A DNA stretch of 64,000 nucleotides, taken from the NCBI RefSeq assembly GCF_031877795.1, contig NC_133971.1:47130892-47194891 (forward strand). The letters run 5' to 3'. This DNA comes from Strix aluco. Taxonomy: Eukaryota; Chordata; Aves; Strigiformes; Strigidae. The notes beneath the pieces were generated by a model. The model had not been told where the DNA came from. It made no database searches and saw only the letters and a list, made by a program, of their open reading frames with translations. The stretch's first letter is position 1, and each line of letters begins with the position of its first letter. A program made the translations under genes and the position numbers. Positions 25,701 through 38,115 of the stretch are shown one piece after another.

Positions 25701-28195
25701 GAAAAAAATGATGCAAAGATCAGAGTTGTCAATGGCAAAATAATTTCATCTCAGTGGTGTCAAAGGAAGAGTAAAAAAATGCCACACACTTACTTTATAA
25801 TGCAAGAAAACTATTCCAACCAAAGATTTAGTAAACCAATAATTGTCAAATAACTATTGCAATTAAAATCTATGAACAAATTCTTCAGGAATCTGTATTC
25901 TAGACCACATGTATGTAATTTTATACAAGATACATTTCAGTATAATTTGTAAAAGCTTTTTTTTTTACAGTTTTAAAGAACATATTTGCTAAAAAATCCA
26001 GTGATTTCAGTTAGTACTAAAACTCAAAAGATTAATACAGAGTTAAATACCAAGAAAAAAATATATACACTTTAGTTCCTGAAATTAATTAACATTTTTG
26101 CACTTTTGTTTTTGAACAGGGAGAAAAAAAAGCCACTGAGTTTTGGCTATATGTTCCATCTATACATAACTCTTAAGCACAAACAACACTGCTTTGTTGA
26201 GCTGCTATAAGTTCTTGAACCTGCTGAGTTAGCAAGGATGTCCACAGCAGGGTGTTGAGAAGGGGAGCATTAAATACCACTCAAAATAGGGTTCCCATTT
26301 CTCCATACTCTTTGTTTGGCTATCACCATCATGAGGGCCTCTACCATGCTACATGCCATAGAAAGCTACCTGACACAATCTGTAGTGCATTCTTTACCTT
26401 CCACAAGCAAACCATCAGAATCTATTAAAATTACTTTACGCTGATAGCACTAGAGACATGACAAATCACAGGCCAAGAGTCAGATACCAAAGAATGTGTC
26501 TCAGGACGTCGGGGCCAGGCCCATTTGCAAGCAAATGATATTGTGTGAAGCTGGCATGCTCAGTGCATGACAAACTGATGCAATTTCAGTACTGTCGGAG
26601 AAGCTGGGTGAGATTTCTCTGATGCTGGCTGTGGTTAGTGTACAGAATTGTGCAGAGTTCCCAGATTTGAATCACTTGGGGCCTGAGAGGGCTTCACTTG
26701 ACAAGCCACAAATAATTACACTACACTCTTTCTATTGTACTCTATTATTTTGCCTCTTATCTCTAGGCTTTGAGCACTCATGAACAAGCAAGGTCGCTTC
26801 TATTTTGACCATGATGCAACAAAACATTGTTCTTTTGTGATATGATAAATAAAACACAGCTCTGCAGACTAAACATTTTTATCAGGTCCATTTTCCACTT
26901 TTATAAGCAACAACAACTTTGGGAGCTTGTTAGAAGAGTAGAGGTTGGAAATAACCATACAGGCAAGTTCATGAGCTTTTCACTTAGGAGTGTGAAACAG
27001 TTATCTCGTTACTGTAAAAACTCATTTGAGAAATGGGGCATTACGTTCTTAGCTCATAACAGATAACAGTTATATCTCTTATTACTTTAAGCAAGTTTTT
27101 ACCCCCCCTTCAAATCAGAAATTTTTGACAATTTAGTTGGCGAGTAGCAAAAACTAGTTTTGAATGTGCCGCATGTTGCCAGTTCTTTCCCAGACACCAA
27201 ATACACTGCAAAACTAAAGTAAGTGCATTTTCTGTATCAGTTCACAAAATGTATTATTTAAGCACCTAAGCAATTAGGAAGGTTATGTGTTAGTGGTATT
27301 ATCCTGGCCACTGAATTTAAAAAGAGTAATGACATTCATAACATTCACACTAAAAAAAAAAAAAATATAAAAAGGGCAAAAGAAAAAGCAGTGGCTTTCA
27401 TGATTATAGAAACTAACTTCTAGTCATCTTTTCTTAGTTTAGAGCACAATTTAATCTTTCAGAAGAAATTCCCTTCTTTCTCCCATGGTCTAGGCAAAAA
27501 TCAGGCTTTTAATTTAGAGTTCCATATTACAAACAGATGGTACCAGTTTTTTTCTGGCTTCTTAAAACTATGTTTAGAGGTTTTCTAAAGCTGCAATTAG
27601 AAACAAACCGTCTAGTAGTAAAGGAAAAATTCAAATACGAAGACTAAATGCATGTAGAGAAAAAATGATTCTACCAGTTACCCTAAAACTGTTTCTGATT
27701 CCCATTAATGTATTCTCCTTATGTATATTTTCCACATAAATACATAGTAGCAAGTAGGCACCAAAAGGTAAAGAGAAAATGTTAAAGGACTTCTCAGCTG
27801 CAACTTGTGAATTTAGGAGTATGTTCTCCTATTTTCTCTCTAATTCAGGCCAACATAAGGATTGTTTTATTTGAGAGGAGACAATTACTATCCTCAATAA
27901 CACTCCTAACAAGTTCTTACCAAGTTGTTTTAAAACACATTAAAACACAAATTTAAAAATTTCCCTCTTCTCAACTGGCAATAAGACTTTATGGCAAAAC
28001 ATGGAAGTCTGACTGTAACATTTCTGCAAAAGGAAGGTAAAACCAAAACTACCAAAGGAACAGATTTTGATAAAAAGGAGAAATATGCAAAGGAAATTAA
28101 AAAAAAAAAAAAAAAAAAAGCATATTCAACTTCAGAATCTACTTGAGCTTTGTAATCTCTGTGTCAAACAGGAATTTTTAAAACATGCAGAGGAA
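22751..28195. other. Non-coding DNA, read as SNX24 intron 1
   Basis: AT-rich intronic sequence with a 16-nt T run (25,459-25,474) and a 21-nt A run (28,099-28,119). No exon or repeat family was recognised. Confidence 0.6.
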
Positions 28196-28744
28196 ATGTC
28201 CTGTACTTGGCACTGGTGAGGCTGCACCTCGATAACTGTGTTCAGTTTTGGGCCCCTCACTACAAAAAGGACATTGAATGACTCGAGCGTGTCCAGAGAA
28301 GGGCAACGAAGCTGGTGAAGGGTCTGGAGCACAGGTCGTACGAGGAGCGACTGAGGGAACTGGGGTTGTTTAGTCTGGAGAAGAGGAGGCTGAAGGGAGA
28401 CCTCATCGCCCTCTACAACTACCTGAAAGGAGGGTGCAGAGAGCTGGGGATGAGTCTCTTTAACCAAGTAACAAGCGATAGGACAAGAGGGAATGGCCTC
28501 AAGTTGCGCCAGGGAAGATTTAGACTGGATATTAGGAAGCATTTCTTTCCAGAACAGGTTGTTAGGCGTTGGAATGGGCTGCGCAGGGAGGTGGTGGAGT
28601 CTCCATCCCTGGAGGTGTTTAAGAGTAAGGGTCAACATAGTGCTGAGGGATATGGTATAGTTGGGATCTGTTAATGTTGGGTTAATGGTTGGACTAAATG
28701 ATCTTCAAGGTCTTTTCCAACCTAGACGATTCTGTGATTCTGTG
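28196..28744 (+). mobile_element. CR1 LINE, 3' 550 bp
   Basis: 5'-truncated plus-strand CR1. It encodes the C-terminal ORF2 stretch [40 protein letters not shown] and [19 protein letters not shown], then the untranslated GGTTGGACTAAATGATC block and two ATTCTGTG octamers. It belongs to the same subfamily as the copies at 21.2 kb (opposite strand) and 59.3 kb (same strand). Confidence 0.93.
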
Positions 28745-31700
28745 AAATAGTGCAAAGATTGTACTCGTACCAATCACACATCCACATTGAGCACTCAGCA
28801 AAAGGAAAGGCCTGTAACATTTTATAATCAATATCAAAAATAGATGTTTTCAGTATTTACTGACTTCTTATGCTCCCTCACTACAATGTAAAAACAGAAG
28901 TTAGGTCTTTGACTTTTAGGGGGAAAATGGATCTTTAATTAAAACCTAGCTTTTTTATGTTCTTTTAAGAATGGAGTGTTTTGGAGTTTCATGTAGCATA
29001 TGTCATCATGGGACATAAATTTTCTTAGAAATCAGAAAAGCAATAGGCTAATATATTTTCTGATTCTATAATGGCATAGCATTCAACTCCAAATTTGGTT
29101 TGCAATTTTTTCATGAACATCCATTTCTTCACATCTTTCAAGTAAAGTAAATATTTTTACAACATTCCCTGGCATTACTATAAATCTATTAGTCCATTAA
29201 TTTATGATTAAACTGAAGACACGTTCCTTATGTTTCCACATCTCAAAAGAACAAGAAAGTTAGATTGTAATTACCATCACAGCTTGACTTCAAGAAAGAT
29301 GCGTGACCAGGGAGTCCTATTCCTGGAAAGAGCCTGATTACTAAGTCAAGAGTATGGAAGGGAATCTATATGCAAAGCAACAGAGTCCTGTGCAAGACCA
29401 GAAGTAAAAGCAGTTTGCTGAAGTACCTATGGTCACTTTTCATAAAAGCAGTTCGCTGTAATCAATACAAACTTGCTGCTGAACAATTGATTGTTTCACC
29501 ACATAATCAAGATTCTTTGTCCTTATGTAAAAGATGATAGGAAAGCTTTAGATTTCATTATTTTCCAATTTGGAGATACTGCAGCACATGAATACCTTCT
29601 GCCCTGGTATAAAAAGGGAATCCATTATAAAAAATGAATCAATTACAAGGAGAGACAAGAAATATAAAAAATAAAATAATGAAGACCGGTAATTCTTATC
29701 TCACAGCTTTCAAGGTAGACTAGTGGGAGAAAAGACTTTCACAGAAGTTTTATACCGTGTTCATTATATTAAATAATTTAGTCAAACAATAATAATACCA
29801 TTTTAGATAGATATTACTTTTCACAGCATCTCATCAGGCAAACAACTATTACCAAGTGTAGACATTCCCTTTCAGGAGTGATTTTTGAAAATGCATACCA
29901 CTTACACAGTTCAACAGCTGTCACCTAAAGGCCCTTGTCTTAACTGGGACCCACAAACTGTGACATACAAATAAGTAACATAATAAATGGAAGATGCAGT
30001 GGAGGTTTGGCTGTCATTTCTTATAAATTAGATAAGCTACACTGCATCTCTAGATACACTGGTGGCAGTTACAACATCCAAAAGCATCTTCTCAAACTTC
30101 CTATTTACAGATTTTCAGAACTGAAGGTTGCTTTGAACAGGAGGTGGAGCTCTCACTGCACCAGCAGAGGAGGAATGAGAGGAAAGATTGTTTAAAACCT
30201 GGAATGGAGAAGGTACTCCTTTCTCATGTTGTGCTCTTTCTGTTCCATCTTATTTCAATGTCTAAAAGTATCCAGGTATTACTGTTGTTCCCCAAATACT
30301 TTAAGAAAACCCCAACAACCATACAGTGTTTACTGGTTTATGAAATGTTTAATATTTATAACATGATATATAGGTTGAAACAATAACTAAAAAAAGACTG
30401 TTCCTGGAAAGACATTATCTGTGTTCTAACTACAATATCTTTATCATCAGGACACCTAAGAATAAATAGTTTGTTAACAGACATACACTTCTCCTTTCAT
30501 TTCCCATTAAAAATACAATGCCACTTTCAAAGGCAATGATGACACTTCTGCTTTGTCATCAAAATCCCCTTCCAGAATGCTCTGCAAAACACTATTTTAG
30601 CCTTCTGAAAGCCACAGAAAATTCAGGCTTATAGAAAACTGAAAATGAAAAGTTGATGCAAGTCCTCATATAACTCTTATAAACAGGAGAAATAATGGTT
30701 GCTTACAATAAGCGTATTCAAAATGCAGTAGCTGGAAAGCCTCCATTAGAACATTTCCACGGTGCATACCTAATGTAAGTACTTCCACTGTTCCCAAATG
30801 TAGCACTGAAATTCTACCACCAAGCGTTCTGCCACACAAGCCTGTCTTCTCTATGTTCTCCTCACTGTCAGGGCACCAAGAGGACCTTTCTCCACCTTGG
30901 CAGAACTGGGTCAAGACTGGCTAAACTTTGTCTTCGTTGGCCTATTGCATAAGAAATGCAATTAGGTCACTAAGCTGCAGTAAAAAGTCCCATAGATGTC
31001 TTTCCTATTTCTTGTGAATTCAAGATAATCAATAAAGAGTCTCTAAGATTTACATATATTCAGCCTCCATACAAGCAATCCTTTAAACTCCCCCATATAA
31101 AAAATTCACAAAGGATCTTAAAAAGAGAGACAGCTAAGGCCGAGAAGAATGTGTTCATGTAAATTAGCAGTACAGACAACATTCTTCACAAAGACCACAA
31201 AAATTAAAATCTATAAGTGGGTGGATATCTGGTGGTATTTTCCAATGGATAATTTTGAATTGTAACAGTTTGAAGAATTGTCATTTAAAGTTTCTAGTTA
31301 TTCTAAAAATAAATACCTATTATTAAAAAGACAGCTTTCTAAAATTGCTCCTACAATACTAACTTGATTTATTTAATAACCTAGTCTCTGCTGTAGATGA
31401 AAAACACATCTTCAGCTTCTTTAGGACTCACCAGTCTCCTAACATAAAAATGGTATCATGTACTGAAATTCCAAGATAACTTCATAAATGCCATGACAAT
31501 GTTGACTAATTATCAATTAAACCTGAAATGAATCACATCAGGCATTAAAAATTTCAAAGACCAATTAAAATGTGTGTTACAGTAATTAAGAAAGGGAGAG
31601 ATCTATTACATCTTTCCTTGTGTTGTGTTTTAAAGCTCAGTGTGTTCTCATTCCTCAGAAGTAAAGAATGTACATATGCTTAACACTATCTTTGTTGACA

Positions 31701-34175
31701 GGATTTTAGAAGTCTCACAACTTGATGCTATATGGCCAGAAAACACCAGCAGGAGCAGTTGAGCATGAGTCCTCTAGTGATATAATTCCACTGGCAGTGT
31801 TATTTTATTAACAAAGTTTTACCACTACTACCTCTCAAAAATTCAATGGAATTCAAATATATCTTTATTGTGATGCACGTTTGAATGCTCTGCTACACCT
31901 CATCTTTCTGAAAATGTAACTTCCTCATCAAAACTGCAAATCAGTAGATCTTGGGAGAGAATTGGGTAATGGATGTTTTGCAGTTACGGTTTACTGACAG
32001 AATGTGTCAACTTTTGGTCTTTCAGATAGTAAATTGATATAGGCAATCATGCTGCTGTTTCTTTATCCTACTGCTGACCCCCTTCCAGGAATATATCAAA
32101 AGTGATTTCTTGCTCAGAGAAATCTTACATGGCCCTCTCCACTAGGATTTCATGACTGTGAATCAGAGGGGTCTTGAGTGATTGCACAACAAATAGAGAT
32201 CACTGGAGCTATATGTTTCTGTCTAATGTGTCTACAACTAGATGCAGATTAAACACAGAAAAAAGGAAGCAGTTTTAACTGACTGTTATGTATACATTCA
32301 GTCAGTTTTTCACTTTGGTTTTACCTTTTTACAGTTTCTGCCTTAGCTGCCTTCATGTGCACTGCGAAATACTCTGTCTCTTACTTTATACTCTTCAATT
32401 TCCCACTGCATACCAAGTGCTCAGTTTCATATCACTGACTTAGAAGTCAGTCAACAGAAAAACTGACCAAAGGAAAGAAATTTAATCATCACTGCTGAAA
32501 AATACACAAGTTAACAAAAAACCAAACAAAAATGTACTGTCAATAACAGCAATCTTTGGCCTAAGTTATCACATCTTCCACTAATACACGCTTCTCCATT
32601 GGAACTGAAAAAAACCCCAATAGTCAAAACAGCATTTTTATGACATTACAGAATTACTAGCATCTGTCAAATTATCTTTATCCTCTTCATCTTCCCATGT
32701 TGGAGAGACAAGTGTCTGTACAAACCTACTCTGACTCCCTTGTGGAGTAACCAGGACATTTAAAAATTCTCTATGAAGACACTAAGACAATAAAAAAGTC
32801 TTAACTGATCTAACAGATCTAATACGTCTGTTTGACTTCCTTGAACTTGGAGTAACCAGTCTGTCACTGATTTCAACAGGACTTGTGACACAAGGTAGCA
32901 TGTGGTGAGCTTGTACAAGCCAGACTGGTAAGGAAGAAGTCTCTATACCAGCAGATATCATACTTAAGGCATGCAGAGCGTGTTCAGATTTTTTAAAACT
33001 ACCAAGTTCACACAGTCCAGCAACTCAGTGAAAGGGTTAGAATAGTAATACTTCAAAGTGTTTTTACATAAACTTATTCACATAATTACTCCCTCCATGC
33101 TTTATAACTACAATACTTATAAATATTCCCACTTTATCTTTCACATTTATCATTTGCTGTTGTAGCTTACTCTTAGGCTTCATATGGAAGAACACCTAAA
33201 AACTTCCCTTTTTGACTCTATAGACATTTAATCTAGAAATAAAGAATGCCAAAATACATAAGCTATACCAAACTTTAAGCTGGTGTAGCTTTATACTTCC
33301 ACAAACAAGAGTATAGGCTAGTAATGAAACTGCTTCTTCTAAAGAGGTAAAGTCTATGGACTTCCAAAAAATCCACAGTACTTTAGGATCTTACATGTCA
33401 TATTTTACTTCCACAACATTTGCAACTCCATGAGCAATCTGGAGAGTAGTATTGTAAGTGTTAATTAAAAACGTAGTAAGCACATGTGTCAGTCAAGTAT
33501 GCCCTCTGCTCTACCACACATTTAAATGTATGTCACCTTGACCTGCAATATACCACCGTAAAATTTTTTTGGTCAATATAAATCAGATGTACACTAATTT
33601 ATTCAGTAAGTTTCCTAGCATCTGAATCAACATTAGAAATCTAACTAGTATTTATTATTCTGTTATTGACAAAGGGGGCATATTTAAATGATAACAAGAA
33701 CACATGGGTGTCATTTTGAAGTTGAATTGTTCCCTAGGGACTTCCTTAGTAAGCGTCTACATTTAAAGGTCATTCACTGCCAAATTATGAACAACTGTTG
33801 CATTTATTAGCACAGGCTCAATAGTTTGGAAGCTAGTGTCATCAATTTAAACTGACAATGAAATCTAATTGTCCATAAGGAAAACAGACATTTTCCTTAT
33901 TCTGCGTTTTGTCATTTTATGTATACCCTAAACAGAACTGGAACAACTGCAAGTTTACTCTGTTTTGGTTGGGGTTTTTTTGGGGGGGTGGGGTGGGGGG
34001 TGGTGGAAAAAAGGCTTTCAAGGTTTTATAACAGAGAAAGAGTGCTTTAGTAAAACTGAGCTCCTGGAACAAAGACTGAAAAGAGCATGTTTCCCATTTA
34101 CTCTGTTGACAGAGCCCTATCTCAAGTGTAGCATTATAGACTTTTCCCTCATTTTTTTTCCTAATCTTTTCTTTC
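28745..34175. other. Non-coding DNA, read as SNX24 intron 1
   Basis: AT-rich intronic sequence with no recognisable gene or repeat family. A G-rich run lies at 33,979-34,003. Confidence 0.6.
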
Positions 34176-34180
34176 CCTAC

Positions 34181-34526
34181 TGTGATGGTTTAGCCCCTGC
34201 CGGGGTCTGAGACCATGCGGCTGCTGCCCCTCCCCCACAAAGGGAGTGAAATACAAAGCCCTGAGACTGAGATAAGGAAAGGTTTAATACAACAGAGCAA
34301 CAGCAACACAACAAACAATAACAATAAGAATAACAGTGATACCAATGAACAGAGCAAAGTATATACCGATACAGCAGTGAGAGAACCGGCTGCGCCAACC
34401 CACGCAATCACCGATTCTTCCCGCGCTGGCGCCAGGATGTGAGGTCAGCATGGTATATGAATAACCCAGCTAGAGCTTCCCCCCACTGCTGGGGAAACTT
34501 CACCCTATCCTGGCTAAATCAGGACA
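34181..34526. mobile_element. Solo LTR of an endogenous retrovirus, 346 bp
   Basis: Begins TGTGATGGTTTAG and ends CTAAATCAGGACA, so it has TG...CA ends with imperfect inverted termini (TGTGATGGTTTAG against TGTCCTGATTTAG). It is flanked by the 5-bp direct repeat CCTAC at 34,176-34,180 and 34,527-34,531. The interior carries an A-rich AACA/AATA tract. No gag, pol or env sequence is present, so this is a solo LTR. A 5-bp duplication fits ERVL-like elements (family knowledge). Orientation is unresolved. Confidence 0.85.
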
Positions 34527-34531
34527 CCTAC

Positions 34532-35351
34532 ACTGGTTGAGACCCCACCTCTTCTATTTCCTAATTTCTCTGTAGTTTTCCCTTTGAAGCTAGGGAGAAG
34601 TTTCCAGTTTCTGTGGCAAGTCACTTCCACCCTCTCCCCAGAATTGCATTCTGCTTCTACAGCTAGTGGTTGATGGGTCTCTGTCCATTCCACTTTTCTA
34701 GTGCTGCCTAGCTGTACCAAGGGGAAAAAGAAAATAATCTGAAACAACAGGTTTCCAGGAAAGCAAGGTGAAAACAAACCAGTAACTTGGCAATGAGCTT
34801 CCTAAAGAAAAGGACAAACACTCTTGTATCTTTCCTTTCCAGGCAGTGAGAACACACAGCTGCAGGCTGAATTCAACAGGAACTGGATTCTGTTCTGCTA
34901 AAGATAAGGAACCAGAAACCTGGAGATGTCAGGGAAGTGTGTTTTGGTAGCCATGCAGAGTCATTGTGCAGAGAAAGAAGTCTCTTTCCAGTCTCTCATT
35001 TCATGCATGAGGTCATCACTATCAGTTTCTAGCAAAGAAACTAGGACCACCATCACCACACTTCTCAAAAAACCCTTCTTCAACCCCATTTCTCTGCAAT
35101 GGCCCCTGACAATCACAGTGCAGAAGATATCCTCTGTAATCCCCTGGCATGTTACTGGGCTGGTGGGAAGTCAGCATGAGAGCAATCTTCTATCTGCCCC
35201 AAGCTCCTTCATCATTTTCTGATATTAATCACATCATCTCCGATAGTTCTTTGTTTCAGATACTCCAAGAAAACATTTTAATTCTGAGCAAGTTAGCACT
35301 TCTGGGAAAGAGAATAATAAAAGATCAACCGCGTAAAGTAGCACTCCTGTG
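34532..35351. other. Non-coding DNA between an LTR and a CR1
   Basis: No gene was recognised. Two overlapping ORFs of 98 and 67 codons on the plus strand look like chance. Confidence 0.55.
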
Positions 35352-38115
35352 ATCACAGAATCACAGAATAGTTTGAGTTGGAAGGGACCTTTAAAGGTCA
35401 TCTAGTCCAACACTCCCTGCAATGAGCAGGGATAATCTTTCACCAGGTCACGTTGCTCAGAGCCCCATCCAACTTGCCCCTCTGAGGGAGGGGGCATCTA
35501 CGACCTCCGGGCAACCCGTTCCAGTGTCTCACCACTCTCATAATTAAAAAAATTCTTCCCTCTGTCCAATCTCAATCTACCTCTTTTAGTTTAAAACTGT
35601 TGCCCTTGGTCCTGTCGCAACAGGCCCTGCTAAAACGTTTGTCCCCATCTTTCTTATAAGCCCCCTTTAAGTACTGAAAGGCTGCAATAAGGTCTCTCTG
35701 GAGCCTTCTCCAGGCTGAACAATCCACCTCTTTCAGCCGTTCTTCTCAGCAGAGGTGTTCCCAGTCCTCCGATCATTTTTGTGGCCCTCGTGTTGGGTTT
35801 GTGCATGTGGCAGGGATTTTTGGTAGCGGGGGAGGGGGTTACAGTGGTGGCACCCTGTAAGAAGCTTCTTGAAGCTCCCCCAACTCCAAAACGGACTAGC
35901 CTCTGTGACATGGCCAAGCCAATTAGTGATGGTGGCTGCGCCTCTGTGATAACATATTTAAGAAGGGGAACCTGGGTGAAAGAGAGAGTTGTGAGGAGGA
36001 GTTGCGAGGAAGACACCTATGCAGACACCAAGGTCAGCAGAAGAAAGGAGTAGGAAGTGGGGGATATGCGCCAGTGCAGAGGTCCTCCCTGCAGTCTGTA
36101 GTCAGATGGCAGGGCCAGCCCCGCTGAATCCATGAAGGTTCATGGTGGAGCAGATGCCCACTTGCAGCCCGTGGAGGACCCCATGCTGGAGCAGGTGACT
36201 GTGCCTGAAGAACGCTAGGACTCTATGGGAAGAAGCCTCTGCTGTTGCAATTCAGTGCTGGAAAGATTGCAACATGTGGGAGGAATCCACACCAGAGCAG
36301 CTCTGGAAGTACTGCAGCTGGTGGGAAGGACTCATGTTGGAGAAAGTTCATAGAAGACTGTCTCCTGTGAGAGGGACACCATGTTGGAGTAGGGGAAGAA
36401 TGTGAGAAATCCTCGCCTGAGGAGGAAGGAGCGGCAGAGACAAGGTGTGATGAACTGACTGCAACCCCATTCTCTGTCCCCTGCACAGCTGAGGGGGAGC
36501 GGTAGAGAAATCGGGAGCAAAGCTGAGCCTGGGAAGGAGGGGTGGGGGGAAGGTGTTTTTAAGATATGGTAATGCTTCTCACTGTCCTACTCTGTCTGTT
36601 AAGTGGTGGTGTTCTTAGTGTCGGAATTAAATTGATGTTCTTTTTTCTTCCCCTAACAAGTCTGTCTTTTGCCCACACTGTAATGGGTGACTCATCCCTC
36701 CTTGTCCTTCTCTTGATTTCTGAGCCTTCTGCTTTATTTTCTCCTTTCCATTCCTTATAGAGAAGGGACGAGTGAGGGCTGGAGGTGCTCAGTTGCTCTC
36801 TGGGCTCAAACCATGACACCCTCCTCTGGATCTGATCCAGCAGGTCCATGTCTTTCTTGTACTGAGGACCCCAAGCGCTGGGCACAGTACTCCAGGTGGG
36901 GTCTCATGAGAGTGGAGTAGAGGGGGAGAATCCCCTCCCTCGACCTGCTGGCCACACTTCTCTTGAAGCAGCCCAGGACACGGTTGGCTTTCTGGGCTGC
37001 GAGCACACTCTGCTGGCTCATGCACAGCTTTTCATCCACCAGTACTCCCAAGTTCTTCTCCACAGGGCTGCTCTCAATCCACTCATAGCCCAGCCTGTAT
37101 GGATACCAGGGATGGCCCCAAGCCATGTGCAGGACCTTGCACTTGGCCTTGTTGAACCTCATGAGGTTCACATGGGCCCACTTCTTGAGCTTGTCCGGGT
37201 CTCTCTGGATGGCATCCCATCCCTCAGACGTTGTCAACAGCTCCACTCAGCTTGCTGTTGTCTGCAAACTTGCTGAGGGTGCACTCAATCCCACTGTCTA
37301 TGTCACTGATATTAAACAGTACTGGTCCCAGTACGGACCCCTGAGGGACACCACTCCTCACTGATCTCCATCTGGACTTTGAGTCATTGACTACTACTCT
37401 CTGGATGTGACTATTCAGCCAATTCCTCATGCACCAAACAGTCCATCCATCAAATCCATATCTCTCCAATTTAGAGAGAAGGATGTTGTGGGGGACCATG
37501 TCAAAGGCCTTACAGATACCCAGATAAATGACAATCTATAGCTCCTCCCTTGTCCACTGATGCAGTCACTTCATCACAGAAGGCCACTAGGTTGGTCAGG
37601 CAAGACCTGCCCTTGGTGAAGCCATGCTGGCTGTCTCAAACCACCTCCCTGTTCTCCATGTGCCTTATACAGCTTCCAGGAGGATCTGTTCCATGATCTT
37701 CCCAGGCACAGAGATGAGGCTGACAGGTCAGTAGTTCCCAGGGTCCTCCTTTCTACCCTTTTCAAAAATGTGTGCAATGTTTCCTTTTCTCCAGCCACCA
37801 CAGATTTCACCTGACTGTTATGAGAGTTTTCAAATATTACGGAGAGTTTTTTGGAAACTACAGCAGCCAATTCCTTCAGGATGCTGGGATGCATCTCGTC
37901 AGGTCCCAGACATGTTCCTCAGGTGGTCTCAAACCTGATCTGTCTTACAGTGGGAAGGAATTTGCTCCCACAGTCCCTGCCTTGAGGTCCATCCACTCGA
38001 TAGGTGTGGAAAGAGAGGTTGCCAGTGAAAACTGAGACAAAAAAGTTAAGTATCTCAGCCTTCTCCTTGTCTGTTGTTACCAGTTTATCAGTTGTGTTCA
38101 TTGGGGGGGTACTCT
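35352..38115 (-). mobile_element. CR1 LINE, split by an LTR insertion
   Basis: Minus-strand CR1 whose 3' tail is at 35,352 (ATTCTGTG octamers). It is interrupted at 35,790 and resumes at 36,819. The outer part encodes, from the 5' side, LVTTDKEKAEILNFFVSVFT, a decayed RT region, [33 protein letters not shown], and a catalytic box reading FADN instead of FADD; the inner part holds the C-terminal and 3' UTR segments. With the LTR removed the element is about 1.7 kb. It is 5'-truncated near 38,115 and broken by several frame changes. Confidence 0.93.
35791..36818 (+). mobile_element. Solo LTR, 1,028 bp, nested in a CR1
   Basis: Starts TGTTGGGTTTGTG and ends AAACCATGACA, with short inverted termini (TGTTGGGTTT against TGTCATGGTTT). 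Flanks are CCCTCG (35,785-35,790) and CCCTCC (36,819-36,824), a 6-bp target duplication with one mismatch. Rejoining the flanks restores the CR1 reading. A TATTTAA box at about 35,955 and a late AATTAAA-like site near 36,623 suggest plus orientation. Tandemly diverged segments around 36,120-36,400 repeat a GTGGA/GGAGCAG pattern. It resembles a long avian ERV LTR family I know from bird genomes. No internal viral gene is present. A 6-bp duplication fits ERVK-type integrases (family knowledge). Confidence 0.88.

Noticed and set aside
34181..36818. A full provirus between the two LTRs
   Set aside because: The LTRs differ in sequence, length and target-duplication size, and the DNA between them shows no gag, pol or env; they are independent solo LTRs.
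36896..37364. Plus-strand ORFs opposite the CR1 at 36.8-37.4 kb
   Set aside because: Mirror readings of the CR1 ORF; the same antisense peptides recur opposite the 18.7 kb copy.
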